DNA from: Fructilactobacillus lindneri DSM 20690 = JCM 11027
GTDB taxonomy: Bacteria; Bacillota; Bacilli; Lactobacillales; Lactobacillaceae
Reading direction: 5' to 3'
NCBI RefSeq assembly: GCF_002907375.1
Contig: NZ_MIYK01000001.1
Span: 248,001-312,000 of the forward strand
Length of the DNA stretch: 64,000 bases
Both the position numbers and the translations under genes were made by a program. The notes beneath the pieces were generated by a model. That model had not been told where the DNA came from. It was given only the letters and a program-made list of their open reading frames with translations, and searched no databases. This document shows, piece by piece, positions 1 through 9,172 of this stretch. The first letter of the stretch is position 1. Every line of letters starts with the position of its first letter.

Positions 1-1187
1 AATTAAATTCTCAAATTCAGAACATTGAAAACGAATTAATGTCGATTGGTAAAAAATATGAAATTCAAAGTATTTCGCAAAATCAATGGACAAATGTACT
101 ACAAACTGCAATTAAGCGTCGTAATAATGAATTGGAAGAAATTAATGCTTTAAAAAATGATGCACAAAATAAATTAGTATCACTTAAAAATTATTTGGAT
201 AATTGGAGTTTTGCATTTAACGAATTAGAATTAACTGATGTTTCTGACGGAATGAAATACAATACTATTAAACAGTTTGTACTGGGTGCCAAAGACCAGG
301 AACAAAAGAGCACACAATATCATCAGAGATTACAGGAATTAGAAAATGATCGTGATCAACATCAAAAGCAACTTGATGAAATTCAAAATGAAATGCAACA
401 ATTTTATATCTCACGTGGAGCTAAAGATTTAGCTGAATTTAAATCTTTATTTGCAGAACAAAATAAGTTAAAAAAACAACTAGAACAATTAGCTAGTTTA
501 CAAAGTGAATTAGATGATTCTGTTATTATGCGATTAAAAAATTATCCTAATAAACAAGTATTAGATGATAAATTACAGATGTTAAAAGATCAACAGGAGC
601 AATTAAAACTTAAAATGGTTTCTTTAACTCAAAAACAAACTGCAGTTAAAATTAAAATTGATCAGTTAAAAAAAGATGGAACCTTTTTAGATCTAAAACA
701 AAAATTAGCTACTTCTCAAAGTGAGATTAATGATTTGACGAGTAAATGGTTGGTTTATAAGTTAACAAATGAATGGATTGAACGAGTTTTAAATCAAGCT
801 AGTCATGGAAGATTCCCTCAAGTTCAACAACAAGCACAAAAATATTTTGATATTTTGACCGATCATCATTATATTGAAATTAAATATGGTAAAAAGATTG
901 AAGTTGTTTCAAATGATGGAATGAAATTTAAGATAAAAGAGTTATCAAGAGGAACAATGCAACAACTTTATTTGTCATTGATTTTTGCTTTGACAATCTC
1001 GTTTAGTGACGAATTTCCAATGCCAATTATTATTGACGATGGTTTTGTAGAATTCGATCATGTTCGGACAAACAATGCAATTGAATTAATGAAATTAATT
1101 TCAGAAACGACTCAAATATTGTATTTTACAGCCGACGACAGAATTATGAATGAGATTTCAACGGATTTAGTATTAAAATTAGATTAA
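1..1187 (+). CDS. YhaN-type AAA ATPase, C-terminal part (5' end outside window)
   Basis: The reading frame is open from the first bases of the window, so the first in-frame ATG (39) is internal and the gene begins upstream. The visible part, about 390 residues, is charged and Gln/Lys/Glu-rich with coiled-coil character up to about residue 260. It ends in an ABC/SMC-type ATPase half: a signature-like LSRGTMQQLYLSL and a Walker B IIIDDGFVEFD. This matches the YhaN family, a RecF/SMC-like partner of the YhaO nuclease thought to act in DNA repair. The Walker A half would lie upstream. YhaN is the best family match; another SMC-like ATPase is possible. Confidence 0.75.
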   Translation, partial: LNSQIQNIENELMSIGKKYEIQSISQNQWTNVLQTAIKRRNNELEEINALKNDAQNKLVSLKNYLDNWSFAFNELELTDVSDGMKYNTIKQFVLGAKDQEQKSTQYHQRLQELENDRDQHQKQLDEIQNEMQQFYISRGAKDLAEFKSLFAEQNKLKKQLEQLASLQSELDDSVIMRLKNYPNKQVLDDKLQMLKDQQEQLKLKMVSLTQKQTAVKIKIDQLKKDGTFLDLKQKLATSQSEINDLTSKWLVYKLTNEWIERVLNQASHGRFPQVQQQAQKYFDILTDHHYIEIKYGKKIEVVSNDGMKFKIKELSRGTMQQLYLSLIFALTISFSDEFPMPIIIDDGFVEFDHVRTNNAIELMKLISETTQILYFTADDRIMNEISTDLVLKLD

Positions 1188-1190
1188 TAA

Positions 1191-1227
1191 AAAAATAATC
1201 ACCTAAATTGATTAGGTGATTATTTTT
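1191..1227. terminator. Bidirectional intrinsic terminator between yhaN and prsA
   Basis: A 16-bp perfect inverted repeat (1191-1206 with 1212-1227) has a 5-nt loop, an A-run on the left and a T-run on the right. It lies between two convergent genes, so it can end transcription from either side. Confidence 0.85.
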
Positions 1228-1233
1228 TATTAT

Positions 1234-2121
1234 TTAGTTTTTAGGGGTGTCAATATATCCAGAAAGAATGTTTTGTAAACTCTTATCTTCAATATGAACA
1301 TCACCATCTTTTAGAACCTTAGAAACAACGTTATGAAGTGTATCACTATCATTCATTCTTTGGGTTGCTAATTGATCTTTAACTTCTGCTTTGTGGTCGT
1401 TTAAAGATCCCTTAGATGGATGGTTAACCATTTCGATTACTTGGTAACCTTCCTTAGTCTTAACAGGGGTCTTAGTATATTCACCATTCTTAAGCTTAAA
1501 TGAAGCTTTCTTGAATGATGAATCAACCGTTGAATTACTGTTATCAAATGCTGGTAATTTACCACCATCATTTTTATTTGAAGAGTTGATTGAGTATTTC
1601 TTAGCTAAAGTATCCCATTTTTGACCATTATCCAAGTCTGAGATTACAGTTTCAGCTGTACTCTTATCTTTAGTAACGATTGCTTTAACAGTTACCTTAG
1701 GTTGATAACTCTTAAATTGCTTTTCAAGATCTTTGTTTGAGAAGCTTGTTTTATCTAGGACAGCTTGTTTTAATAATAAATTATCTCTAATTGAATCTTT
1801 AAGCTGTGATTCAGTCATACCCTGCTGTTGTAACATAGCAGAGAATTGACTACCATATTGTTTTTTGTATTTATCAAGTTGACTGTTTACTTCTGATTCT
1901 TTAACTTTATCTCCGTATTTATGTTCCAATACTTTGTTTAGAATCATTTGTTGAAGTTCTTGCTTACCTTGTTGGGTACCCTTCATTTTGTTGTAATATT
2001 GTTCTTGAGTTATTTTTCCGCCATCAGTTGTGGCAACAGTTTTACTACTTTCACCACATGCAACAAGTGAAAGACTCATAAGAATACCAGTTGCGCCAAC
2101 AGCCCATTTTTTCTTACTCAT
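1234..2121 (-). CDS. prsA: Foldase lipoprotein PrsA (parvulin-type peptidyl-prolyl isomerase)
   Basis: PrsA is a membrane-anchored extracellular foldase that helps secreted proteins and penicillin-binding proteins fold after Sec export. The N-terminus is a lipoprotein signal: a basic start, a hydrophobic stretch and the lipobox LVAC with Cys22 as the lipidation site. A helical SurA-like region follows, then a parvulin domain at about residues 140-235 (KVTVKAIVTKD through GYQVIEMV), and a charged tail. At 295 residues it has the usual length. A GGATGTG ribosome-binding site precedes the start. It is transcribed toward yhaN; a 125-nt AT-rich gap separates it from hit, so it may have its own promoter. 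Confidence 0.93.
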   Translation of the reverse strand: MSKKKWAVGATGILMSLSLVACGESSKTVATTDGGKITQEQYYNKMKGTQQGKQELQQMILNKVLEHKYGDKVKESEVNSQLDKYKKQYGSQFSAMLQQQGMTESQLKDSIRDNLLLKQAVLDKTSFSNKDLEKQFKSYQPKVTVKAIVTKDKSTAETVISDLDNGQKWDTLAKKYSINSSNKNDGGKLPAFDNSNSTVDSSFKKASFKLKNGEYTKTPVKTKEGYQVIEMVNHPSKGSLNDHKAEVKDQLATQRMNDSDTLHNVVSKVLKDGDVHIEDKSLQNILSGYIDTPKN

Positions 2122-2246
2122 ATATACACATCCATTCTTAAAATTTGAAGATTTAAATTCTCAAAGAAAGATAATCTTACTTACAAATATACCATATCTA
2201 AATTAATGGTGATTATTTACTAATTAAATTTAATCTTATTTTAATC

Positions 2247-2681
2247 TTATTGTCTAATTTTATTTATAATTGAATCTTGGATTGCTTGATATTTAGATTT
2301 ATTATAATCGTTTTCATTATTGCCAAAATGAATTGAAAAATCATCATCTTTTGTATAGCGTGGAATAAGATGAAAATGAGCATGAAATACTGATTGATAG
2401 GCTAATTCACCATTATCATTTACAATATTCATTCCCTTGATTTCAGGATTTGAATCTTTAATAGCTGTTGCAATTGCTGGTATTCTTGCGAATACTTCGC
2501 CTGCAGTTTTGGCATCGAAATCATAAATATTTTTAATATGTTTTTTGGGAATCACTAATGTATGTCCAGGTGTAGTTTGTGAAATATCAAGAAATGCTAA
2601 AACTGCGTCATCTTCATAGACTTTATAACTAGGAATTTCACCACTTACAATTTTACAAAAAATACAATTTGAATCAGTCAT
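2247..2681 (-). CDS. hit: HIT family nucleotide-binding hydrolase
   Basis: A histidine-triad protein of 144 residues. The triad HxHxH is at His100, His102 and His104 (HAHFHLIPR), and the N-terminus CIFCKIVSGEIPS is typical of the HinT/Hit branch. The family hydrolyses nucleoside phosphoramidates and related adenylates; the physiological substrate in lactobacilli is not known. CxxC at residues 6-9 could bind zinc, as in other HIT proteins. The start follows an AAGGAGC ribosome-binding site. It is divergent from ecsA, with the shared control region at 2682-2791. Confidence 0.93.
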   Translation of the reverse strand: MTDSNCIFCKIVSGEIPSYKVYEDDAVLAFLDISQTTPGHTLVIPKKHIKNIYDFDAKTAGEVFARIPAIATAIKDSNPEIKGMNIVNDNGELAYQSVFHAHFHLIPRYTKDDDFSIHFGNNENDYNKSKYQAIQDSIINKIRQ

Positions 2682-2724
2682 AGATAAAGCTCCTTTCTCT
2701 GTAAGTATACACTATCTTATAAAA

Positions 2725-2751
2725 TTATTGAGCTTTGCCATATGATATAAT
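2725..2751 (+). promoter_or_regulatory. Probable promoter of ecsAB
   Basis: A consensus -10 box TATAAT lies at 2746-2751, about 40 nt before the ecsA start. The best -35 (TTATTG, 2725-2730) is only 15 nt away, so the -35 assignment is weak. Confidence 0.45.
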
Positions 2752-2791
2752 TAGCTTAATTACTATATCTTAATGAGTTGGGAGTGTTTCA

Positions 2792-3529
2792 ATGAGTTTA
2801 GAAGTTAATAAGTTGACCGGTGGATATTCTAGTATTCCTGTTTTAAAAAATGAGAGTTTCGATGTTAAAGATGGGGAACTAGTTTCTTTAATTGGCCTTA
2901 ATGGAGCTGGAAAATCAACTACCATTAATCACATTATGGGTTTAATGACACCATTTTCTGGAACTATTAAAGTAAATGGGATTCAAATTAATGAAGATGT
3001 TGAAAAATATAAGCAGGAAATTGCTTATGTTCCTGAAATGCCAATTTTATATCCTGAATTGACTTTAAAGGAACATATTGATACTACAATCATGGCATAT
3101 AATCTTAATTATGCATCAGCTTGGGAGAAGGCACATCAATTATTAAAGACTTTTCGGTTGAATAATAAATTAGATTGGTTTCCAGCTAATTTTTCTAAAG
3201 GAATGCGTCAAAAAGTCATGATTGTTTGTGCTTTTATTACTAACGCTAAATTATTTGTGATTGATGAGCCATTTTTAGGATTGGATCCATTGGCAGTAAA
3301 TGATTTACTTAAAATAATTGAAAATAAGAAAAAAATGGGTGCCAGTATTTTGATGTCCACTCACGTGTTAGATACTGCTGAAAAATATTGTGATCGATTT
3401 GTATTGCTTAATGATGGTAAAGTTAATTACGAGGGAACAATGACAGATATTAAGCAGCGATATTCAAATTATGGAAATTCATTAAATGATATTTATTTAG
3501 CATTGGCAAGGAATGATAGTCATGAATAA
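2792..3529 (+). CDS. ecsA: ABC transporter ATP-binding protein EcsA
   Basis: ATPase subunit of the Ecs transporter. In Bacillus this system affects protein secretion and intramembrane proteolysis; its cargo is still debated. Visible motifs are Walker A GLNGAGKST (35-43), the signature SKGMRQK, Walker B LFVIDEPFLGLDP and the switch histidine in STHVLDTAE. The length of 245 residues is normal. A GGGAG ribosome-binding site precedes the ATG. The 3' end overlaps ecsB, giving translational coupling with its membrane partner. Confidence 0.93.
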   Translation: MSLEVNKLTGGYSSIPVLKNESFDVKDGELVSLIGLNGAGKSTTINHIMGLMTPFSGTIKVNGIQINEDVEKYKQEIAYVPEMPILYPELTLKEHIDTTIMAYNLNYASAWEKAHQLLKTFRLNNKLDWFPANFSKGMRQKVMIVCAFITNAKLFVIDEPFLGLDPLAVNDLLKIIENKKKMGASILMSTHVLDTAEKYCDRFVLLNDGKVNYEGTMTDIKQRYSNYGNSLNDIYLALARNDSHE

Positions 3530-4724
3530 AATTTTTAGAAAGAGACTTAATTCTCACATAATGGAAATGGTTAAATATTTACGTTATGTTTTTAATGATT
3601 TTTTTGTAATTGCGTTAATGTTTTTTATTGGAGCATTAAGTCTTTCATATTCAAATTTATTACGTAATTTACAGACTAACTTGTGGTGGGAACCATTATT
3701 AGTAATTATCGTTATTTTATTTTCAGTTCATTTGGGAACAATGGTTACGCTGATTAAACAACCAGATCAAGTGTTTTTAACGCCCAAAGAATATGATTTT
3801 AAAAGCTATTTTCAAGCTGCATTAAAATATAGCTATTTAATGGCATCACTTATTCAATTTTTGGTTTGGTTTATTTTATTACCTTTTATGAGTATTTCCT
3901 TTGGATGGAAGACCCTATATTTAGTATTTGTATTAATTCTGATGTTATTAATAAAGTTTTATTTGTTAGAAATAGAATTTTTGCAAATTAGACGTTCTCA
4001 TCCAAGTCCATTATTGAGAAAGATGCTATTTAATTGGATTATTCCAATCGGAATTTTAGGAATAGCATTTTATATTGGGTTACCAACAGCCCTTTTTTTA
4101 ACATTAGTTTGTATTTTTGGAGTTACTTATGAAAAATTACATCAGTTTAATGTAGTTAATTGGCAATATGTAATTAATACCGAAGATAAGCGTATGAATC
4201 GTGTTTATCGTTTCTTCAGTTTATTTACAGATGTCCCATCATTACCATCAAAATTGCATCGGCGTAAGTATTTGGATCCATTATTAAAACCACTAAAAAA
4301 AGATCAAAAGCATTTGTTTTCTAATTTATATTTACGTACTTTTATTCGTGATAATGATACAAGCTCCTTATATTTCAGACTTTTACTAGTTGGATTTGTT
4401 TTATTAGTTTTTGTTAATAATCAAATTTTAGCAATTTTAATTTCAGTTTTATTTATTTATTTAACCGGAATTCAAATTATTCCGTTTTTTAATTATTTTG
4501 ATGATAATGTTTTAATTCATATTTATCCAGTTAATGAAAAGATTAAAGTTAAAAATTTCAGAAAATTGCTTCAGTTATTATTAATGATTGAAATGTTACT
4601 TCTTTTAATCGGGATGTTAATTGCTAAAGATAGTTTGCAAACAATTTTAATTTCAATTGTACTATGGTTAATAGAGATTTATTTTTTAACAGTTACACTT
4701 TTAAATAAAAAAAATAAAAATTAG
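3522..4724 (+). CDS. ecsB: ABC transporter permease EcsB
   Basis: Membrane subunit of the Ecs exporter, about 400 residues. Hydrophobic segments occur near 30-50, 75-95, 110-160, 175-205, 285-315 and 350-395, separated by a basic cytoplasmic loop. I start it at the ATG at 3522 because AAGGAA (3508-3513) is then 8 nt upstream. An in-frame ATG at 3513 overlaps that ribosome-binding site and is less likely. It overlaps the ecsA stop and is followed 17 nt later by trmB. Confidence 0.9.
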   Translation: MNKIFRKRLNSHIMEMVKYLRYVFNDFFVIALMFFIGALSLSYSNLLRNLQTNLWWEPLLVIIVILFSVHLGTMVTLIKQPDQVFLTPKEYDFKSYFQAALKYSYLMASLIQFLVWFILLPFMSISFGWKTLYLVFVLILMLLIKFYLLEIEFLQIRRSHPSPLLRKMLFNWIIPIGILGIAFYIGLPTALFLTLVCIFGVTYEKLHQFNVVNWQYVINTEDKRMNRVYRFFSLFTDVPSLPSKLHRRKYLDPLLKPLKKDQKHLFSNLYLRTFIRDNDTSSLYFRLLLVGFVLLVFVNNQILAILISVLFIYLTGIQIIPFFNYFDDNVLIHIYPVNEKIKVKNFRKLLQLLLMIEMLLLLIGMLIAKDSLQTILISIVLWLIEIYFLTVTLLNKKNKN

Positions 4725-4741
4725 AATTTGGGAGATTAATT

Positions 4742-5386
4742 ATGAGGGTTAGAAAAAAGAAATGGGCAATTCCATACATGGATAAACATCCAGAATATTT
4801 AATTAATGACCCAGAAAAGTATTTAGGAAAATGGGAAAATAGATTTAAAAATAATGCTCCAATTCATGTTGAAATTGGTTCTGGGAAAGGTCAATTTATT
4901 ATTGGAATGGCTAAAAAGCATCCAGAAATTAATTATATTGGAATTGAAATTCAAGATTCAGTACTGGCAATGGCAGTAAATAAAGCAGTTGATAATCAGC
5001 TTCCCAATGTTCAATTAGTTTTAACTGATGGTAAAGATGTTGATAGTTTTTTTGAAAAGGGTGAGATTCAAAAACTATACCTTAACTTTTCTGATCCTTG
5101 GCCTAAAACTCGGCATGAAAAACGACGTTTAACTTCACCAAAATTTTTACAAAGCTATCAAAATGTTTTACCTAAGAATGCTGAGCTAGAATTTAAAACT
5201 GATAATCGGGGACTTTTTGAATATTCATTGGTTAGTTTAAATAATTTTGGAATGAAATTTAGTTCTGTTAATTTAAATCTTCATCATAGTGATGAAGAAA
5301 TTATAGCTAATAACGTGGAAACTGAATATGAAGAAAAATACAAAGAAAAAGGCCCAATCTATAAGATTGTGGCCCAATTTACTTAA
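4742..5386 (+). CDS. trmB: tRNA (guanine-N7-)-methyltransferase TrmB
   Basis: Makes m7G46 in the variable loop of tRNAs using S-adenosylmethionine. The 214-residue protein shows the SAM-binding EIGSGKGQF, the acidic GIEIQ strand, and the family signature NFSDPWPKTRHEKRRL. The ending TEYEEKY is also typical. A GGGAG ribosome-binding site precedes the ATG. A GGCC hairpin (5351-5374) lies in the last codons, next to the convergent stop of the following gene, and might help end transcription, although no long T-run follows. Confidence 0.95.
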   Translation: MRVRKKKWAIPYMDKHPEYLINDPEKYLGKWENRFKNNAPIHVEIGSGKGQFIIGMAKKHPEINYIGIEIQDSVLAMAVNKAVDNQLPNVQLVLTDGKDVDSFFEKGEIQKLYLNFSDPWPKTRHEKRRLTSPKFLQSYQNVLPKNAELEFKTDNRGLFEYSLVSLNNFGMKFSSVNLNLHHSDEEIIANNVETEYEEKYKEKGPIYKIVAQFT

Positions 5387-5390
5387 ATAA

Positions 5391-5708
5391 TTATTCATAA
5401 CTATCGTTAACTAGTTTGATGCGATATATTTCTCCGATTTCTGGAGTAAATAAGAAAGTATAGGATTCTTTCAAACCAGTTTCTTCATTTTTAATAGTTA
5501 TACCGCATTCATATTCAAGACCATTATGGTTATCAAAATCAATCCAGTAACCATTAATATTTTGATTACCAAATTCTTTTTTTATGGAGTCGGTTAACCT
5601 TTTTTTTACTAATTCTTGTTTAGCTTGTTTTCTTTTTTTGGCAAAAACATAGACTGAGGTACCTGCAACTGACAATAGAGTTGGAACTATAAATTTAGGT
5701 TTGAACAA
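5391..5708 (-). CDS. Small membrane-anchored protein, possibly PepSY-like
   Basis: Function not recognised. The 105-residue protein begins with a short hydrophobic segment (about residues 7-24) flanked by a basic KKRKQAK stretch, then a soluble domain with alternating beta-type segments (GLEYECGITIKNEETG, ESYTFLFTPEIGEIYRI). The last part resembles a PepSY repeat (Y-x-F...TGEIYRI-like), but this is inference from pattern only. It is convergent with trmB, 4 nt apart, and divergent from the thioredoxin-like gene. Confidence 0.7.
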   Translation of the reverse strand: MFKPKFIVPTLLSVAGTSVYVFAKKRKQAKQELVKKRLTDSIKKEFGNQNINGYWIDFDNHNGLEYECGITIKNEETGLKESYTFLFTPEIGEIYRIKLVNDSYE

Positions 5709-5797
5709 TTGATTTGCCCCTTTCTTTCATTTAAATTTAATTATATAACAAATTGATTAATCGTGGGCTATAATAGAATAGAAAGGAGTATTGTACT

Positions 5798-6127
5798 ATG
5801 GAACAATTACCAGTAATGAACGCACTTGAATTGAACAAAAAAATAAAAAAAGGTAAATATATTTTATTTTTTACCGCTGGCTGGTGTCCAGATTGTAACT
5901 TTATTAAACCAGTAATGCCAGAAATCGTAAAAGATTATCCAGAATACACATTTATCAAAGTCGATCGTGATGATAACATTGATTTATGTAAAGAATTGGA
6001 TGTTTTTGGTATTCCTAGTTTTATTGCATATGATAATGGCAATGAAATTGGTCGCTTAGTAAATAAAAATCGCAAGACTAAAAATGAAATTGAAGAATTC
6101 ATTAATTCACTCTCAAATAAAAAATAA
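5798..6127 (+). CDS. Thioredoxin family protein with WCPDC active site
   Basis: A single thioredoxin fold of 109 residues with the redox pair Cys30 and Cys33 in WCPDC, and the cis-proline region GIPSF further on. WCPDC differs from the WCGPC of housekeeping thioredoxin and matches the YtpP-like branch. It probably acts as a cytoplasmic thiol reductase; the partner is unknown. AAGGAG precedes the ATG. It forms a run with ytpR, 12 nt downstream, as in the Bacillus ytpP-ytpR-sftA neighbourhood. Confidence 0.88.
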   Translation: MEQLPVMNALELNKKIKKGKYILFFTAGWCPDCNFIKPVMPEIVKDYPEYTFIKVDRDDNIDLCKELDVFGIPSFIAYDNGNEIGRLVNKNRKTKNEIEEFINSLSNKK

Positions 6128-6139
6128 TACTAAGGAGAA

Positions 6140-6787
6140 ATGATTAAATTGATGATTACAAGTTATAATCCGAAACAAATTGGTGATGTTTTGATTGTTG
6201 TATTAGGTCCTAAAAAAGGAAAACAACAAATCAATAAAAAAGATGATATTGTTGAAATTAAAGATGAAGACGGAAATGTGATTGGTTACAATATTTTCAA
6301 TGTTAGCCAAATTATTCCAGATATCCAAAATCATAATGGAAAAGTTGATTTAAATGAAAATCAAATTAACCAAGTAAATGAATTTTTAACTAATCATGGC
6401 TTTAATAGTTTATTACCGAAAAAAGTTGAATCAAAATTTGTTGTTGGTTATGTTAAATCAGTTAAAGATCACCCTGATTCAAGCCATTTACGTATTACCG
6501 AGACTGAAGTTCAAGATGGTAAGACATTGCAAATTGTTAGTAGCTCTCCAAATATGCGAGAAGGTATTAAAGTAGTAGTTGCTGAAAGTGGTGCAATGAT
6601 GCCTAATGGTCTTATTATTTGGCCTAGTGAATTAAAATCAGTTGAAAGTGATGGGATGATTTGTTCTGGAAGAGAATTGAGAATTCCTAATGCTCCCGAC
6701 AAACCGGGGGCATTGATTTTACCTGATTCATATAAAATTGGTGAACCGTTCAATTTTGAAAAAGCTAAAACACTTTTTGACGAATAG
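6140..6787 (+). CDS. ytpR: YtpR-like tRNA-binding domain protein
   Basis: Protein of about 215 residues. The N-terminal DUF4479-type domain (to about residue 90) is followed by an EMAP/Trbp111-type OB-fold from about residue 95 (FVVGYVKSVKDHPDSSHLRI through the SDGMICSGREL region). The OB-fold is the same type as the tRNA-binding domain of PheT, and it probably binds tRNA or another RNA. The first ATG is only 2 nt from AAGGAG (6132-6137), so translation may really begin at the TTG (6149) or ATG (6152) that give the usual MITSYNPKQ start. Confidence 0.88.
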   Translation: MIKLMITSYNPKQIGDVLIVVLGPKKGKQQINKKDDIVEIKDEDGNVIGYNIFNVSQIIPDIQNHNGKVDLNENQINQVNEFLTNHGFNSLLPKKVESKFVVGYVKSVKDHPDSSHLRITETEVQDGKTLQIVSSSPNMREGIKVVVAESGAMMPNGLIIWPSELKSVESDGMICSGRELRIPNAPDKPGALILPDSYKIGEPFNFEKAKTLFDE

Positions 6788-6804
6788 TTTCTATTCGTTT
6801 TTTT
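6781..6804 (+). terminator. Intrinsic terminator overlapping the ytpR stop codon
   Basis: The 7-bp hairpin CGAATAG/CTATTCG with a 3-nt loop is followed by seven T. The left arm contains the ytpR TAG stop codon, a very compact arrangement. Confidence 0.85.
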
Positions 6805-6836
6805 ATACATAACTTTTAATTAGGGTGAAAAACATT

Positions 6837-9101
6837 ATGGAACATTATGATGGTCCAGCATTTTTTAGGAAATATTTTAATGGGGAAAAAGCTTCAAGAA
6901 ATTTTGCAATTAATCAATTTCAAAATAAATCCAACAAAGTTAATATTGAGAAGCAATCAAAGCATTTAAGCAAAAATAATAAAAAAAATACATTTACTCC
7001 AAAAGGAAAAGACCTTGGTTTGGTTCAAAAAACCGAGTCCTTCAAACCAATTGAGAGTAATATTAAACATAATTATTACAATTTTAGTGGAAATAAGATT
7101 AGTTCACAGTATCTGAAAGCCATTAAAGAATTAGAAAAAAATACAGCGAACTTTATTTTATATGCTGAAAAGCCTAAAATTGGTGTGATTGAATCTAATT
7201 CAATCGATTTAATTAATGATGATAAAAAAGCAACCATCCAAACTATAAGTTCGGAAAAAGGCAAAAAAAAATTATATGATCAACAACCGCTTGATGATGA
7301 TGTTAAATCACAATCACATGAAAACGAAAATGAAAACACTGTGGATAACTTGGAAATTGAAAAGAAAAATCATGTTCATCATAAGGAGTTAGGTCATTCT
7401 CTTAGCGATATTTTTAATAATGAAAATGGTTTAGCTGATCATTTACCCTTGTTTAATCAACCTAAGGGAAAAACTGTTAATAATGCAGCTACGTTAAATG
7501 AAAATAAGGATGTTGACCATGATCAAATTAAATCTAAAGATGATTTTACGTCAGATCATGATGAGATTAATAATTCATTAATTGATTCCAAGTCTAATTT
7601 AAATGATGGTAGTAATAAATTAATTTCTCAAAGTAATGAAAGAGTAGAAGATAACGATAATGTTCGTCAATTTTCTGAACATAATTATCAATTTCCAAGC
7701 GACAAGCTTTTAAATCCTCCTGTTAATAGTAATGAAAATAACGATATGGATGAATGGATTGAAAATCAGGCTCAGACATTGGATGATACTTTGCAAGCCT
7801 TTCATGTTCAAGGACATGTGACCGATTGGACTAATGGTCCAACTGTAACTCAATTTCAAGTAAAACTTGATTTAGGAGTTAAAGTAAATAAAATAACTAA
7901 TTTAAATGACGATTTAAAAATGGCATTAGCTGCAAAAGATATCCGAATTGAAGCTCCCATTCCAGGCAAATCAACCGTTGGAATTGAAATCCCAAATCCT
8001 GATCCACGGCCTGTAATGTTATCAGAAATTTTGGAATCTTCTTTATTTAAACAAGAAAACTTCTCTACGGACGTTGCATTAGGAGTTAATATTGAAGGAT
8101 TCCCTGTGACAGCAGATATTCGGAAGATGCCTCATGCTTTAATTGCAGGGGCAACTGGTTCCGGTAAAAGTGTCTTTATTAATAGTTTGTTGTTATCTTT
8201 GCTTTATCACGCAACTCCTCGGGATTTAAGAATGATTTTAATAGATCCTAAGGCTGTAGAATTGGCACCATATGATGGGATTCCTCATTTGATTTCTCCA
8301 GTTATCTCAGATCCTAAAGAAGCTGCAGCTGCTTTAAAATGGGTTACAACCGAGATGGATAATCGATATGAGCGATTAGCTGCTTCTGGTGTCAGAAATA
8401 TTGAACAATATAATAAACTAGCACATGAAAATAATCGTGATGTTGATAAACTGCCTTATATTTTAGTTGTGATTGATGAATTAGCAGACTTGATGATGGT
8501 GGCTTCTAGTGAAGTGCAGGATTACATTGTTAGAATTACGCAAAAAGCACGTGCAGCAGGGATTCACTTGGTAGTAGCAACTCAGAGACCAAGTGTCGAT
8601 ATTGTAACCGGAACGATTAAAAACAATATTCCAACTCGAATTGCCTTTATGGTTTCAAGTCAGGTAGATTCTCGAACAATTATTGATCAATCTGGAGCTG
8701 AACGATTGTTAGGTAAGGGAGACATGCTTTATTTAGGTAATGGAGCTAATAAACCTGAGCGATTGCAAGGTGCATTTGTAACAAATAAAGAAGTTGAAAA
8801 AGTTACAGATTTTATTCGTACTCAGGGGAATCCTCATTATGAATTTGAGCCCAAGTCATTATTAAAGAGCGTTGATCAAGCAGCTAGTCATGATGATTTG
8901 TGGCAACAAATTTTGCAATATGTTGCCAATGAAGACACGATTTCAACTTCAAAATTACAAAGAACATTTTCGATTGGATATAATCGAGCAGCTAATATTA
9001 TTGATGATTTAGAAAGAAATAATTTTGTTTCTTCGCAACATGGGGCAAAACCTCGTGATATTTATTTGAATGAAGCTGATTTAAAAAAGCTTAATATTTA
9101 G
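6837..9101 (+). CDS. sftA: DNA translocase SftA (soluble FtsK/SpoIIIE family)
   Basis: Cytoplasmic FtsK-family motor that moves chromosome DNA clear of the closing septum. There is no transmembrane region; instead a hydrophilic Asn/Asp/His/Lys-rich linker fills roughly residues 40-300. A FtsK alpha/beta domain follows (VTQFQVKLDLGVKV), then the RecA-like motor with Walker A GATGSGKS (about 437-444) and Walker B LVVIDELADLM, then the winged-helix gamma domain at the C-terminus (SKLQRTFSIGYNRAA). I choose the ATG at 6837, with AGGGTG 9 nt upstream; an in-frame GTG (6825) lies inside that site. It follows ytpR, as in Bacillus. Confidence 0.93.
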   Translation: MEHYDGPAFFRKYFNGEKASRNFAINQFQNKSNKVNIEKQSKHLSKNNKKNTFTPKGKDLGLVQKTESFKPIESNIKHNYYNFSGNKISSQYLKAIKELEKNTANFILYAEKPKIGVIESNSIDLINDDKKATIQTISSEKGKKKLYDQQPLDDDVKSQSHENENENTVDNLEIEKKNHVHHKELGHSLSDIFNNENGLADHLPLFNQPKGKTVNNAATLNENKDVDHDQIKSKDDFTSDHDEINNSLIDSKSNLNDGSNKLISQSNERVEDNDNVRQFSEHNYQFPSDKLLNPPVNSNENNDMDEWIENQAQTLDDTLQAFHVQGHVTDWTNGPTVTQFQVKLDLGVKVNKITNLNDDLKMALAAKDIRIEAPIPGKSTVGIEIPNPDPRPVMLSEILESSLFKQENFSTDVALGVNIEGFPVTADIRKMPHALIAGATGSGKSVFINSLLLSLLYHATPRDLRMILIDPKAVELAPYDGIPHLISPVISDPKEAAAALKWVTTEMDNRYERLAASGVRNIEQYNKLAHENNRDVDKLPYILVVIDELADLMMVASSEVQDYIVRITQKARAAGIHLVVATQRPSVDIVTGTIKNNIPTRIAFMVSSQVDSRTIIDQSGAERLLGKGDMLYLGNGANKPERLQGAFVTNKEVEKVTDFIRTQGNPHYEFEPKSLLKSVDQAASHDDLWQQILQYVANEDTISTSKLQRTFSIGYNRAANIIDDLERNNFVSSQHGAKPRDIYLNEADLKKLNI

Positions 9102-9172
9102 TACTTAGACTTTAGTGTTAGAAATTGATATCATTTGAACTATATAAAATAAAAGGAGAACATCCATAAATA

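Noticed and set aside
5351-5374. GGCC hairpin at the end of trmB as a standard terminator
   Set aside because: The stem is plausible but only a short, broken T-run follows, so it is mentioned under trmB and not listed.
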